Of a stretch of 64,000 nucleotides of DNA, positions 49,121 through 58,774 are shown piece by piece. The stretch comes from Bradyrhizobium sp. dw_78 (lineage in GTDB: Bacteria; Pseudomonadota; Alphaproteobacteria; Rhizobiales; Xanthobacteraceae). The position numbers and the translations under genes were made by a program. The first letter of the stretch is position 1, and each line of letters begins with the position of its first letter. The notes beneath the pieces were generated by a model that made no database searches, was not told where the DNA came from, and saw only the letters and a program-made list of their open reading frames with translations. The stretch spans positions 62,001 to 126,000 of the forward strand of contig NZ_JAAVUS010000012.1 in NCBI RefSeq assembly GCF_018449525.1, written 5' to 3'.

Positions 49121-51178
49121 ATGTCTAAATCATTGAAACCAGCAACTAAAACAAAATCCGCAAGCGATCTTTTCGGAGCCGCCGAACCGAAGGCCAGGAC
49201 GGCCGCGAAAGCCGCCCCGAAGCCTTCGAACGCCGAGGCCGCCTATACCGCCGCCGACATCGAGGTGCTCGAGGGCCTGGAGCCGGTGCGCCGGCGTCCC
49301 GGCATGTATATCGGCGGCACCGACGAAAAGGCGCTGCATCATTTGTTCGCCGAGGTCATCGACAATTCGATGGATGAGGCGCTGGCAGGCCACGCTTCGT
49401 TCATCGAGGTCGAACTGGACGCCGACGGATTCCTGACCGTCAGCGACAACGGCCGCGGCATTCCGATCGACCCGCATCCGAAATTTCCGAAGAAGTCCGC
49501 ACTCGAAGTCATCATGTGTACGCTGCATTCCGGCGGCAAATTCGACTCCAAGGTCTATGAGACCTCCGGCGGCCTGCACGGCGTAGGCGTGTCGGTGGTG
49601 AACGCCCTCTCCTCGCGATTAGAGGTCGAAGTCGCGCGCAGCCAGAAGCTCTATCGGATGAGCTTCGAGCGCGGACACCCGAAGGGGAAGCTCGAAGACC
49701 TCGGCAAGGTCAACAACCGCCGCGGCACCCGGATCCGTTTCAAGCCCGACACCGACATCTTCGGCGCCAAGGCCACGTTCAAGCCGCAGCGGCTATTCAA
49801 GATGGCCCGCTCCAAGGCCTATCTGTTCGGCGGCGTCGAAATCCGCTGGCATTGCGCTCCGGAACTCCTGAAGGGCATCGAGGATGTGCCCGCCGAGGAC
49901 ACCTTCCATTTCGCGGGCGGCTTGAAGGATTATCTCGCCGCCGCGGTCCATGCCGATACGCTGGTGCATCCCGACATCTTCTCCGGCAAGTCCGGCCGCA
50001 ACGGCGCCCATGGCGGCTGCGAATGGGCGGTGGCATGGACGGCGGATGCCGACGGCTTCCTCTCCTCCTATTGCAACACGGTGCCGACGCCGGACGGCGG
50101 CACCCATGAATCGGGCATGCGCAGCGCGCTGCTACGCGGCTTGAAGGATCATGCCGAGCGAGTCGGACAGGGCAAGCGCGCCGCCAGCGTCACCTCGGAA
50201 GACGTCATGGTGGGCGCCGGCGTCATGCTTTCGGTGTTCGTGCGCGAACCGGAATTCCAGGGCCAGACCAAGGATCGCCTCGCCACCGCCGAAGCCCAGC
50301 GCATCGTCGAGCAGGCGATCAAGGATCCGTTCGATCATTGGTTGTCGGGTAATCCGGTACAGGCCAGCAGGCTGCTCGATTTCGTGGTCGAACGCGCCGA
50401 CGAACGGCTGCGCCGCCGCGCCGAAAAGGAAACCTCGCGCAAGACCGCGGTCAAGAAACTGCGTCTGCCGGGCAAGCTCGCCGACTGCACCAACACCGCG
50501 ACCGAGGGCTCGGAGCTCTTCATCGTCGAGGGCGACAGCGCCGGCGGCAGCGCCAAACAGGCGCGTGACCGCAAGACGCAGGCGGTGTTGCCGTTGCGCG
50601 GCAAGATCCTCAACGTCGCCTCCGCCGGCAAGGACAAGCTGACCGCCAACGCCCAGTTGTCGGATCTCATGCAGGCGATCGGCTGCGGCATCGGTCCGCA
50701 TTACCGCGAAGAGGATCTGCGCTATTCGCGCATCATCATCATGACCGACGCCGACGTGGATGGCGCCCATATCGCTTCGCTGCTGATCACATTCTTCTAT
50801 CGGCAGACCCCGCGGCTGATCGATGAGGGCCACCTTTATCTCGCGGTGCCGCCGCTCTATCGCCTCACCCACGGCAGCAAGACCGTTTATGCCCGCGACG
50901 ACTCCCACAAGGACGCGCTCCTGAAGAGCGAATTCAACGCCAATGCCAAGGTCGATGTCGGTCGATTCAAAGGCCTCGGCGAAATGATGCCGGCGCAATT
51001 GAAGGAAACCACCATGGACCCGGCCAAACGCGCGATGCTGCGCGTGGTGCTGTTGGCCGATGACCGGGAGGGCACCGCCGATTCGGTCGAGCGGCTGATG
51101 GGCACCAAGGCGGAGGCGCGGTTTGCCTTCATTTCGGACAAGGCGGAGTTCGCCCGCGACGACTTATTGGATGTGTGA
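49121..51178 (+). CDS. parE: DNA topoisomerase IV subunit B
   Basis: 685 residues. It has a Lys/Ala-rich N-terminus. The GHKL ATPase domain has VRRRPGMYIGGTDEKALHHL, DNSMDEALAGHASFI and SDNGRGIPIDPHPKFP. The TOPRIM domain carries LFIVEGDSAGGSAKQARDRK (EGDSA) and TDADVDGAHIASLLITFFYR (DxD). GMRSALLRGLKDHAERV and the end ARFAFISDKAEFARDDLLDV favour ParE over GyrB, which has a longer tail. It decatenates daughter chromosomes with ParC, which is not in the window. Confidence 0.95.
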   Translation: MSKSLKPATKTKSASDLFGAAEPKARTAAKAAPKPSNAEAAYTAADIEVLEGLEPVRRRPGMYIGGTDEKALHHLFAEVIDNSMDEALAGHASFIEVELDADGFLTVSDNGRGIPIDPHPKFPKKSALEVIMCTLHSGGKFDSKVYETSGGLHGVGVSVVNALSSRLEVEVARSQKLYRMSFERGHPKGKLEDLGKVNNRRGTRIRFKPDTDIFGAKATFKPQRLFKMARSKAYLFGGVEIRWHCAPELLKGIEDVPAEDTFHFAGGLKDYLAAAVHADTLVHPDIFSGKSGRNGAHGGCEWAVAWTADADGFLSSYCNTVPTPDGGTHESGMRSALLRGLKDHAERVGQGKRAASVTSEDVMVGAGVMLSVFVREPEFQGQTKDRLATAEAQRIVEQAIKDPFDHWLSGNPVQASRLLDFVVERADERLRRRAEKETSRKTAVKKLRLPGKLADCTNTATEGSELFIVEGDSAGGSAKQARDRKTQAVLPLRGKILNVASAGKDKLTANAQLSDLMQAIGCGIGPHYREEDLRYSRIIIMTDADVDGAHIASLLITFFYRQTPRLIDEGHLYLAVPPLYRLTHGSKTVYARDDSHKDALLKSEFNANAKVDVGRFKGLGEMMPAQLKETTMDPAKRAMLRVVLLADDREGTADSVERLMGTKAEARFAFISDKAEFARDDLLDV

Positions 51179-51399
51179 GATTCCAATAAATTCTCATGTA
51201 ATTACAAAGCGTTATATTTAACGCAACGCTGCCGGTGCAAAACTCTTGTTAGGGTCGTTTTCCGGCAGGTGTGCCCGCAGGGTAACAGCATTCCGGGCAG
51301 AACCGTTTATAACTTGGTCAACGGTTTTCGAGATTCGGTGCATCCGTATCGTTCAACACGCGGTCGGGTTCAGGCGCATCAAGGCTGAGGGTTAAAAAA

Positions 51400-52194
51400 A
51401 TGAAGAAATTACTGCTCGCTCTGACGGCGGCGGCGGCGTTCACTGGATCGGCTTTCGCAGCGGATCTTCCGGCCCGTACCTACACCAAGGCGCCTCCCCC
51501 GGTTGCGGCTCCGGCCTGGACCGGTTTCTACGTCTTCGGCGGCGGCGGCGGCGCAGTATGGGATGCTGACACCGGCATTCAGGGGACTGCGAGCGGCGCT
51601 CCCCTCTTGGGCTTCAATCAGCGCCAGGGTGGTGACGGCTGGTTCGGCACGGTCGGTGCTGGTTACGATTGGCAGTTCGCGACGAGCTGGGTCGCCGGCA
51701 TCTTCGCCGATGGCCAGTTCGGCAGCATCAAGGGAACGGTCCAGGATCAGGGGCTTGGCGGCGGCGTTGCCGGTAACTTGAAAGCCCGGGACACTTGGGC
51801 AGCGGGCGTGCGTGGCGGCTATCTGGTGGCGCCGAACGTGCTGTCCTATGTCAACGCCGGTTACACTGGCTCAGATTGGTCCGGCACGACCTTGTTCAAT
51901 ACCGGTTCTGCTCTTCCGGCAGGCTTCCACACCAACAGCTTCGACGGTCAGGGCTGGTTTGTGGGCGGCGGCGTGGAAAACAACTTGGACATTTTCGGCC
52001 TCTCGGCTCCTGGCTGGTTCATGAAGACCGAATATCGGGCCGCCTATTACGACAAGAAGAACATCTCGGAACTGGTTGACGGAAGCGAAGCGCTGACCGG
52101 CCGCGATGTTACCTTCCATCCGCTGGTTCAGAGCGTCAGCACCTCGCTGGTCTATCGCTTCAACTGGGGTGGCCCGGTCGTCGCCAAGTATTGA
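51400..52194 (+). CDS. Outer-membrane beta-barrel protein (Omp25/31-like)
   Basis: 264 residues with a signal peptide (MKKLLLALTAAAAFTGSAFA) and mature start ADLPARTYTKAPPPVAAPAW. The pattern TGFYVFGGGGGAV ... GWFGTVGAGYDWQF ... VRGGYLVAPNVLSYVNAGYT matches the eight-stranded small barrels of rhizobia. It ends in strand VSTSLVYRFNWGGPVVAKY. It is probably a structural or adhesin-like surface protein. Expression is monocistronic with a strong terminator downstream. Confidence 0.9.
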   Translation: MKKLLLALTAAAAFTGSAFAADLPARTYTKAPPPVAAPAWTGFYVFGGGGGAVWDADTGIQGTASGAPLLGFNQRQGGDGWFGTVGAGYDWQFATSWVAGIFADGQFGSIKGTVQDQGLGGGVAGNLKARDTWAAGVRGGYLVAPNVLSYVNAGYTGSDWSGTTLFNTGSALPAGFHTNSFDGQGWFVGGGVENNLDIFGLSAPGWFMKTEYRAAYYDKKNISELVDGSEALTGRDVTFHPLVQSVSTSLVYRFNWGGPVVAKY

Positions 52195-52246
52195 TTGGCT
52201 CACGTACTGATCTGATCAAGCGCTGATCTGATTTCGCATCGCGCTT

Positions 52247-52277
52247 AAAAAGCCCCGGTCTGGTCCGGGGCTTTTTT
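52247..52277 (+). terminator. Intrinsic terminator
   Basis: AAAAAGCCCCGG ... CCGGGGCTTTTTT with a short loop; 8-bp GC stem and a U tract. It ends the outer-membrane protein transcript. Confidence 0.9.
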
Positions 52278-52407
52278 GTGCCCAGGCCATGGCAACGCCA
52301 TTCAGATGCGTTGTTCTCGCGCTTGCCCTCTCCGCCTCGCAGCGTCACTCTGGCGGTCGCCGCGCCGTAACCGCGCGGCGGGGGTAACGGGCATCCGGAT
52401 CACAAGC

Positions 52408-53178
52408 ATGAAACAGCAGCTATTCGATCTCAGCGGCAAGGTGGCGATCGTCACCGGTGGCAATGGCGGTATCGGCCTTGGCATGGCGCGCGGGCTTGCC
52501 GACGCCGGCGCGCACATCGCGATCGTCGCCCGCAATGAAGCGAAGTCGAACGATGCCGTCGCGGACCTGCGGCAGCGCGGCGTCAAGGCCATTCCGGTCA
52601 TCGCCGATGTCACCGACAAGGCTGCGGTCGCGGCCATGGTCGAGCGCGTCAAGCAGGAGTTCGGCCGGATCGACATCCTCGTCAACAATGCCGGCATCAA
52701 TATCCGCAAGCCCCCGCACGAGCTCGATATCGAGGAATGGAATCGTGTCATCGATACCAACCTCACCAGCGCGTTCCTGTGTTCGCAGGCGGTGTACCCA
52801 GTGATGAAATCCGCGGGCGGCGGCAAGATCATCAATATCGGGTCGATGATGTCGATCTTCGGCGCCAGTTTCGCGCCGGCCTATGCCGCCAGCAAAGGCG
52901 GCATCGTACAGTTCACCCGTGCCTGCGCGTGCGCCTGGGCCGCGGACCATATCCAGGCCAACGCGGTGCTGCCGGGCTGGATCGATACCGATCTGACCAA
53001 GCGTGCGCGGCAGGAGGTCGACGGCCTGCATGGCAAGGTATTGGCGCGCACGCCGGCGGCACGGTGGGGCGACATCGCCGACTTCGCCGGCATCGCCGTG
53101 TTCCTGAGCTCGGCGGCTTCGGATTTCGTGACCGGCACCGCGATTCCCGTCGACGGCGGCTTTTCGATTATGGGTTAG
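52408..53178 (+). CDS. Short-chain dehydrogenase/reductase
   Basis: 256 residues from ATG 52408 (MKQQLFDLSGKVAIVTGGNG). Cofactor loop TGGNGGIGLG, structural NNAG (LVNNAGINI), catalytic Ser in NIGSMMSIFG and Tyr/Lys in YAASK. The C-terminal SSAASDFVTGTAIPVDGGFS is the classical end. It is close to gluconate/glucose dehydrogenase-type SDRs, but the substrate is unknown. The ribosome site is weak. Confidence 0.9.
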   Translation: MKQQLFDLSGKVAIVTGGNGGIGLGMARGLADAGAHIAIVARNEAKSNDAVADLRQRGVKAIPVIADVTDKAAVAAMVERVKQEFGRIDILVNNAGINIRKPPHELDIEEWNRVIDTNLTSAFLCSQAVYPVMKSAGGGKIINIGSMMSIFGASFAPAYAASKGGIVQFTRACACAWAADHIQANAVLPGWIDTDLTKRARQEVDGLHGKVLARTPAARWGDIADFAGIAVFLSSAASDFVTGTAIPVDGGFSIMG

Positions 53179-53305
53179 AGCGGGATGACTTTTCTTCGAA
53201 TCGTCATCCATCTCTAACTTTCTGTTTGAGCATGATCTCCGCGCAAACGCGTTCCGCGTTTGTCGCGAGGGAAAACCGGTTTCCACTTTTCCGGATCATG
53301 CTCTA
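53177..53305. repeat. Intergenic repeat, family B (GAGCATGATC ... GATCATGCTC)
   Basis: The segment has inverted arms GAGCATGATC and GGATCATGCTC around CGCAAACGCGTTCCGCGTTTGTCGCG-like palindromic sequence. The flavin monooxygenase gene ends inside it: its last two codons and stop are repeat-derived. It is a typical rhizobial intergenic repeat. Confidence 0.75.
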
Positions 53306-54564
53306 GACGAAGCTGTCGAGGCTGCCGGCGAGCGGACATGTTCCGAGCGAACACCGATCGCCAGGAAGCGCGCGGTAAGGCCTTGCAGCCACGGCACCGC
53401 ATTGACGATGCGCGCGAACAGCGGAACCCTGAGCGGGCGATCGCCCGGCTCGAGCGCGACGCTGATGATGTTGTTCTGCACCACGATCTGCATTGCCTGC
53501 GTCATCCGCATCGGAAACTCCCGCCGCCGCCGTACGGCGTCGAGTTCATTTTCATCAGGGCAGCCTTTGGCCAGCTTCGCCGCCAGCAGGTTCGCGGTCG
53601 CGACCGCATCCTGCACCGCGAGGTTGACGCCGACGCCGCCCACCGGCGACATCGCATGCGCGGCATCGCCGATGCAGAGCAGGCCGGGCCGCGTCCAGCG
53701 CTTCATTCGGTTGATCGCCACCGTCAGCAGCTTCACGTCATCCCAGCTCTTCACATCCGCAATCCCGGAGCGCAGCATCGGCGCCGTGGCGACGACATCG
53801 CTTTGGAATGCATCCAGCCCGCGCGCCTTGACCGCATCGTACTGGCCCTTGGCGATCACATAAGCGCATTGCCAGTAGGTGCCGCGGTCGAACGTCACCA
53901 TCATCTTGCCCGGCTCAAGCCGGGCAAACACGTTTTCGATCTCGTCGGGACGCCGGCCGGCGCGAAACCACAGCACATCCATCGGTGCTCCGATTTCCTC
54001 GACCTTGAGCCCGGCGCATTGGCGCACCGTCGAATGCCGCCCGTCGCATCCGATGGTCAGGTCGGCCTGAATTCGGACAGGCCCTTCCGGCGTATCGGCG
54101 ATCACCCCGGCGACCCGGTCGCCCGACCAGATGAGATCGGTCGCGTCCGCCTGCATCATGACCTTGAGCGGCGGAAACCGCTTGCCGGCCTCGCGCAGGA
54201 AATTGAGAAAATCCCATTGCGGCATGAAGGCAATGAAAGGATATTTGGCGCCGGTGCGGCCCAGATCGGCGATGCGGACCGACCTGCCGCCGAACTGGCC
54301 GTCCATCTTTTGCAGTTGCTGGTGCGGCAGTTTCAAGAACCCGTCGATCAGGCCCAGTTCATCCATCACCTGGAGCGTCGAGGGATGCACGGTGTCGCCG
54401 CGGAAATCCCGGAAGAAATCCGGATGCTTTTCCAGCACCACCGTTTCGATGCCGGCGCGGCCGAGCAGATAGCCCAGCATCATCCCGGCCGGTCCGCCGC
54501 CGACAACGCAGCAGCGGGTCGTGATCGTGCGTTCTGATCGTTCCGGGGGACTACTGGCGTCCAT
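53296..54564 (-). CDS. FAD-dependent aromatic monooxygenase-like protein
   Basis: 422 residues from ATG 54564 (MDASSPPERSERTITTRCCV). The FAD dinucleotide motif is VVGGGPAGMMLGYLLGRAG. A middle DG motif reads TIGCDGRHSTVR and the second FAD motif GLLCIGDAAHAMSPVGGVGV. This is the p-hydroxybenzoate hydroxylase fold that hydroxylates aromatics with NAD(P)H and oxygen. A substrate is not evident. The C-terminal tail is low-complexity and runs into an intergenic repeat. Confidence 0.87.
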   Translation of the reverse strand: MDASSPPERSERTITTRCCVVGGGPAGMMLGYLLGRAGIETVVLEKHPDFFRDFRGDTVHPSTLQVMDELGLIDGFLKLPHQQLQKMDGQFGGRSVRIADLGRTGAKYPFIAFMPQWDFLNFLREAGKRFPPLKVMMQADATDLIWSGDRVAGVIADTPEGPVRIQADLTIGCDGRHSTVRQCAGLKVEEIGAPMDVLWFRAGRRPDEIENVFARLEPGKMMVTFDRGTYWQCAYVIAKGQYDAVKARGLDAFQSDVVATAPMLRSGIADVKSWDDVKLLTVAINRMKRWTRPGLLCIGDAAHAMSPVGGVGVNLAVQDAVATANLLAAKLAKGCPDENELDAVRRRREFPMRMTQAMQIVVQNNIISVALEPGDRPLRVPLFARIVNAVPWLQGLTARFLAIGVRSEHVRSPAASTASSRA

Positions 54565-54902
54565 GATCTGTCTTTGTCGTTGAAGGGCATCAGGCGGCGC
54601 GCCCTGGAGCTCCGGCAATGGATTCGACGCGCACCTTATTTGAAGCCCGAATGACAAAAAGCCCCTTATTTGTGCGAAAACATTAAGCTTTTTCCGCCAT
54701 TTGCGCTGCGGCAAGATTGACTTTGGCCGTTTCGTCCCTATGTTTCGATCAACGCGGCCCTGGATCGAAACGCGATTCTTTAGGTTAGCCGCTGGTCAGC
54801 GTAGGTTCAGAGCCCCCAGCTTTATAAAGCGCGCCGTTTCGGGGCTAAACGCGACAGCCTTTTTACTTTCGATTCCGAACGGCGGTGTCGATTAGAGGCT
54901 CA
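54565..54902. other. Intergenic region before the RNA helicase gene
   Basis: About 340 bases. It is AT-rich in places (54640-54700) and has no clear gene, hairpin or repeat. The promoter and long 5' leader of the helicase are probably here; cold-inducible helicase genes often have such leaders. Confidence 0.5.
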
Positions 54903-56336
54903 ATGTCTTTTTCCCATCTTGGCTTATCCGACAAGGTGCTCGCCGCTGTCGCGGCCACCGGTTACACCACCCCTACCCCCATCCAGGAACAGGCGATTCC
55001 CTATGTTCTGGCCCGCCGGGACGTCCTCGGCATCGCCCAGACCGGCACCGGCAAGACCGCCGCTTTCGTCCTTCCCATGCTGACCATGCTGGAAAAGGGC
55101 CGCGCCCGCGCCCGGATGCCCCGCACGCTAATCCTGGAGCCGACGCGCGAACTCGCCGCGCAGGTAAAGGAGAATTTCGACAAATACGGCGCCGGCCAGA
55201 AGCTCAACGTCGCGCTTCTGATCGGCGGCGTCTCGTTCGGCGATCAGGACAGTAAATTGACGCGCGGCGTCGACGTGCTGATCGCGACACCGGGACGGCT
55301 GCTCGACCATACCGAGCGCGGCGGCCTCCTGCTCACCGGTGTCGAATTGCTGGTGATCGACGAAGCCGACCGCATGCTGGACATGGGTTTCATTCCCGAC
55401 ATCGAGCGTGTCTGCAAGCTCGTTCCCTTTACCCGGCAGACGCTGTTCTTCACCGCGACGATGCCACCGGAAATCCGCCGTGTCACCGAAGCCTTCCTGC
55501 ACAATCCCGAAAAGATTGAAGTTTCCAAACCGGCGACAACCGCCGTTACCGTGACCCAATCGCAGGTCGCCGCCGGCCGCGAGCCGCACGAAAAACGCGA
55601 GATCCTGCGCCGCCTGTTGCGCGACGCCAAAGACCTCAAGAACGCGATCATCTTCTGCAACCGCAAGCGAGAAGTCGCGGTCGTCTACAAATCATTGCAG
55701 AAGCATGGCTTCAGCGTCGGCGCGCTACATGGCGACATGGATCAGTCCGCGCGCATGACAGCGCTCGATCAATTCCGCAAGGGTGAACTGCCGCTGTTGG
55801 TCGCCTCCGACGTCGCCGCCCGCGGCCTCGATATCCCCGAGGTGAGCCACGTCTTCAATTTTGACGTTCCCCATCACGCGGACGATTACGTCCATCGCAT
55901 CGGCCGTACCGGCCGCGCCGGCCGTACCGGTACGGCGATCTCGATCGTCACGCCGCTCGACCAGAAGTCGATGGTGGCTATCGAAAAACTGATCGGGCAG
56001 ACCATTCCTCGCGCCGACAGCGGCGTCGAGATTCGGCCAGCCGACAACATGGCCCCGGATTCCGGCAGCGAGCATGAGCGCGACTCTCATGCGCGCGAAG
56101 GTTCGCGTGGCGGCCGCAAGCCCCGCCGCGAACGCGAAGGCCGGCGTCCTAATGGTCCCAATGGCGGCGGTGGCCGGGGTCACGCGCCGCAGCAGCCTCA
56201 GCCGCAGGCGGCCAGTTCGCGGGTGCCGTCGATTGGCCGCGCCGAAGCGCCGCCGTCCGTCCAGCACGATACCGAACCTGCCGATCACTCACATCTTCCG
56301 GCATTCCTGCTCCGGCCCGTGCGCGCCCGAGTCTAG
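54903..56336 (+). CDS. rhlE: DEAD-box RNA helicase, RhlE type
   Basis: 477 residues from ATG 54903 (MSFSHLGLSDKVLAAVAATG); an in-frame GTG lies six codons earlier. Helicase motifs are in order: TPTPIQEQAIP (Q motif), AQTGTGKT, PTRELAAQ, VIDEADRMLDMGF, FTATMPPEI, ARGLDIPEVSHVFNFD and HRIGRTGRAGRTG. The C-terminal 110 residues are Arg/Gly/Pro-rich and disordered, as in RhlE. It remodels structured RNA, likely in ribosome maturation or mRNA decay. Confidence 0.94.
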   Translation: MSFSHLGLSDKVLAAVAATGYTTPTPIQEQAIPYVLARRDVLGIAQTGTGKTAAFVLPMLTMLEKGRARARMPRTLILEPTRELAAQVKENFDKYGAGQKLNVALLIGGVSFGDQDSKLTRGVDVLIATPGRLLDHTERGGLLLTGVELLVIDEADRMLDMGFIPDIERVCKLVPFTRQTLFFTATMPPEIRRVTEAFLHNPEKIEVSKPATTAVTVTQSQVAAGREPHEKREILRRLLRDAKDLKNAIIFCNRKREVAVVYKSLQKHGFSVGALHGDMDQSARMTALDQFRKGELPLLVASDVAARGLDIPEVSHVFNFDVPHHADDYVHRIGRTGRAGRTGTAISIVTPLDQKSMVAIEKLIGQTIPRADSGVEIRPADNMAPDSGSEHERDSHAREGSRGGRKPRREREGRRPNGPNGGGGRGHAPQQPQPQAASSRVPSIGRAEAPPSVQHDTEPADHSHLPAFLLRPVRARV

Positions 56337-56668
56337 GCGTTTTCGCGCGAATCAGAACCGACGCTCTGGAATTATTTCGATTCTGACGGAATCGGAACCG
56401 AGACTTTATCCTTTTGTTTTGACGCGTTTTCTTTGCGCGAATCGAATCCACCCCGGATCAAATCCGGGGCAGGTTTTGGTTTGAACAACACGACCGATAC
56501 CGCATCGCAGGATTTCGATGGCATCGGTCGGATATCCGCCGGCCCAGGAACCCGCTACGGAACCCGTTTACCGGTCATTCATCCTCGCCCGTTAGCTTGG
56601 CGGCAATATTTCGAGATATTGCGCTTGGGGACGACGGGCAGAAGCTCGCTATTTTTGGGGACACGACC
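56337..56668. repeat. Interval with intergenic repeat and terminator-like hairpin
   Basis: Most of 56340-56450 is a degenerate, T-rich dispersed repeat with arms such as GATTCTGACGGAATC. The hairpin CCCCGGAT/ATCCGGGG lies at 56452-56468. It ends the helicase transcript and also precedes the diguanylate cyclase. No gene is present except the N-terminal frame discussed with that gene. Confidence 0.5.
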
Positions 56669-57727
56669 GTGCTCGACGAACACGAACGCACGCTGGCCTT
56701 TGCTGAAGTCGCGCTGGGCCAGATCAAGTCGCTTCGGCAGACGGCCGTCCCCCGCAATTACGAAATCTGGTACGTCTACGCGACCGGATACAATCCGCCG
56801 CTCAACAAGATCATCAACGAGACGCTGGCGCATAACGGTAAGCTGACCGAGGCCGATCTCGATCAGATTTACGATACCTATCTTTCCCAGATCAAGACCA
56901 CCGACCGCATCGACAAGGTCGGCGCGCGCGTGATCGGCGAGATCGACGACGTGATGGCCCTCATGACCGACGCGCTGGGGATGTCGGCCAGCTACGAGGA
57001 AAGCCTGTCCGGCGCCGCCCGGCAACTCAGCGCCGTGAAAAATCATGACCAGCTCAAGATCATCATCGAATCGCTGGTCAAGTCCACGCAGGAAATGCGC
57101 GAGACCAACAAGGTGCTGGAAGATCGGCTTCAGCTCTCGAAAACAGAGATCGCCAATTTGCAGCACAGCCTCGACGCCATCAGGGCGGAGAGCCTGACCG
57201 ATCCCCTCACCGGCCTCGGCAACCGCAAATATTTCGATCGCTCGATCGAACGCGCGGTCGAGCATGCGCTCGCCAATAATGAACTGCTTTCGCTGTTGAT
57301 GTTCGACATCGATCACTTCAAATCGTTCAACGACTCCTATGGGCACCTGACCGGCGATCAGGTGCTCCGCCTCGTCGGCATGTCATTGAAGCAGACCATC
57401 AAGGGCCAGGATATCACCGCGCGTTACGGCGGCGAGGAATTCGCGGTCGTGCTGCCCAATACCGGGCTGCGCCAGGCGCTGACGGTTGCCGACCACATTC
57501 GCTGCGCCGTGATGGCGAAAGAGCTGAAGAAAAAATCGACCGGAGAAATCCTCGGCCGCGTCACCATCTCGGTCGGCGTTTCCATCCTCAAGCCCGGCGA
57601 CGACACCGATTCTCTGATCGAACGCGCCGACGCCTGCCTTTACGCCGCCAAGCGCAACGGCCGCAACCGGGTCATCTGCGAAGTCGATCCGGAATACGCC
57701 ACCGAGATCCAGAACCAGGTAGCTTAG
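56669..57727 (+). CDS. Diguanylate cyclase (GGDEF)
   Basis: 352 residues from GTG 56669, with GGGGA upstream; an in-frame TTG at 56597 would add 24 residues of poor quality. The N-terminal 190 residues are helical (HERTLAFAEVALGQIKSLRQ, coiled coil near LEDRLQLSKTEIANLQHSL). The GGDEF domain starts at DPLTGLGNRKYFD. The active site is RYGGEEF and a metal site is in FDIDHFKSFND. KGQD replaces the usual RxxD inhibitory site, so product inhibition may be absent. It makes cyclic-di-GMP in the cytosol. Confidence 0.93.
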   Translation: MLDEHERTLAFAEVALGQIKSLRQTAVPRNYEIWYVYATGYNPPLNKIINETLAHNGKLTEADLDQIYDTYLSQIKTTDRIDKVGARVIGEIDDVMALMTDALGMSASYEESLSGAARQLSAVKNHDQLKIIIESLVKSTQEMRETNKVLEDRLQLSKTEIANLQHSLDAIRAESLTDPLTGLGNRKYFDRSIERAVEHALANNELLSLLMFDIDHFKSFNDSYGHLTGDQVLRLVGMSLKQTIKGQDITARYGGEEFAVVLPNTGLRQALTVADHIRCAVMAKELKKKSTGEILGRVTISVGVSILKPGDDTDSLIERADACLYAAKRNGRNRVICEVDPEYATEIQNQVA

Positions 57728-57730
57728 CAA

Positions 57731-57799
57731 GAGACCTTCATGAGGTCTCATACCTGGCCATCCTTCGAGATGCGCGCTAAAGCGCGCTCCTCAGGATGA
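57731..57799. repeat. Intergenic repeat, family C (CATCCTTCGAG ... CTCAGGATG)
   Basis: Two hairpins lie side by side: GAGACCT/AGGTCTC at 57731-57749 and the larger CATCC...GCGCGC/GCGCGC...GGATG at 57759-57798. It lies between convergent genes and touches the stop of the TfoX-N gene. Confidence 0.7.
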
Positions 57800-58246
57800 A
57801 GACTTTTTCTTCGAGCTATTCCTCTTTCCAGCGGCCTTCGCGCTGTTTTTGTTTTTAGCGGCAACCTTGGTGGCGGCTGCCTTGTTGCTGCCCGCCTTGG
57901 CCTGCTTGCGCGTTCTCGGACGTTTTCTCAACGCCGCACGTTGCGCCGCCGCGAGCGCCGCCCTGGCCCACTGCGTCAACTCTTCGGGCTCGTCGAACAG
58001 CCGCGCCGGCAATTGCCAATAGGAGCCGACCGTGACGCTCCTGGTGCTGGTCTGATACTGGAACGGCGTTGAGCCTTCCGACTCGAATTGCGGAATGGTT
58101 TGCTCGTCGGCGCGGAAATACAGGCCCGCGCGCAGCGCCATCGCGAAATTGGTACCGTCAACCGAAATGCCGAATCCCGAGAACATCGGGCGGATGGTTA
58201 CCGGGCCGAAATCGGCAAACAGGTCGATCAGGAAATCGCGGTCCAT
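57791..58246 (-). CDS. TfoX N-terminal-domain protein with basic tail
   Basis: 151 residues. The first 95 form the TfoX-N fold: FGPVTIRPMFSGFGISVDGT, FAMALRAGLYFRADEQT and SYWQLPARLFDEPEELTQWA. The last 50 residues are Lys/Ala/Ser-rich, like a histone tail, suggesting nucleic-acid contact. TfoX regulates competence in Haemophilus, but single-domain copies in alphaproteobacteria have unknown roles. The gene end overlaps repeat family C. Confidence 0.85.
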   Translation of the reverse strand: MDRDFLIDLFADFGPVTIRPMFSGFGISVDGTNFAMALRAGLYFRADEQTIPQFESEGSTPFQYQTSTRSVTVGSYWQLPARLFDEPEELTQWARAALAAAQRAALRKRPRTRKQAKAGSNKAAATKVAAKNKNSAKAAGKRNSSKKKSSS

Positions 58247-58302
58247 GCACCGCCCGTGTTTCCGCCTATCGTCCCGGCATTCGCCGGAACGATATCAAGG
58301 AT

Positions 58303-58707
58303 TTACACCTTCGCGGGCGTCAGTTGCACCGACTCGCCGCAGCCGCAGGCGCTCACCTGGTTCGGATTGTTGAAAATGAACTGCGCCGACATCCTGTCGG
58401 CCTTGTAGTCCATCTCGGTGCCCAGCAGGAACAGCACCGCCTTGGGATCGACCAGGATCTTCACGCCCTTGTCTTCGACGACCTCGTCGGTCGGACGGAC
58501 TTCGTGGGCGTATTCGACCGTATAGGATTGCCCGGCACAGCCGCCGTTCTTGATGCCGACGCGCAAGCCGACGATTTCGGAATCAGCGCGCTTGGTCAAT
58601 TCCCGGACGCGCTGCGCGGCGGCTTCGGTCAGTTTCATGACCTGCGGGCGGGGCCGCGGCTTCGGCTTGGAGCTCGGAATGGATGATGCGGGTGTCATGT
58701 CAGTCAT
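58303..58707 (-). CDS. sufA: A-type Fe-S cluster carrier SufA/IscA-like
   Basis: About 134 residues; starts at 58716, 58707 or 58698 are possible. The HesB fold reads VMKLTEAAAQRVRELTKRAD and GLRVGIKNGGCAGQSYTVEY. It ends with the CxC motif ACGCGESVQL, so all three cluster-binding Cys are present. It accepts and passes on clusters built by SufBCD. It is the last gene of the suf run. The N-terminus has a Pro/Lys/Arg-rich extension. Confidence 0.9.
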   Translation of the reverse strand: MTDMTPASSIPSSKPKPRPRPQVMKLTEAAAQRVRELTKRADSEIVGLRVGIKNGGCAGQSYTVEYAHEVRPTDEVVEDKGVKILVDPKAVLFLLGTEMDYKADRMSAQFIFNNPNQVSACGCGESVQLTPAKV

Positions 58708-58774
58708 GTGGCCCATCCCAACGGCAAATCAATGCCCGTTATTTTCCCATAAACCAGTTAAACACGCGAATGCG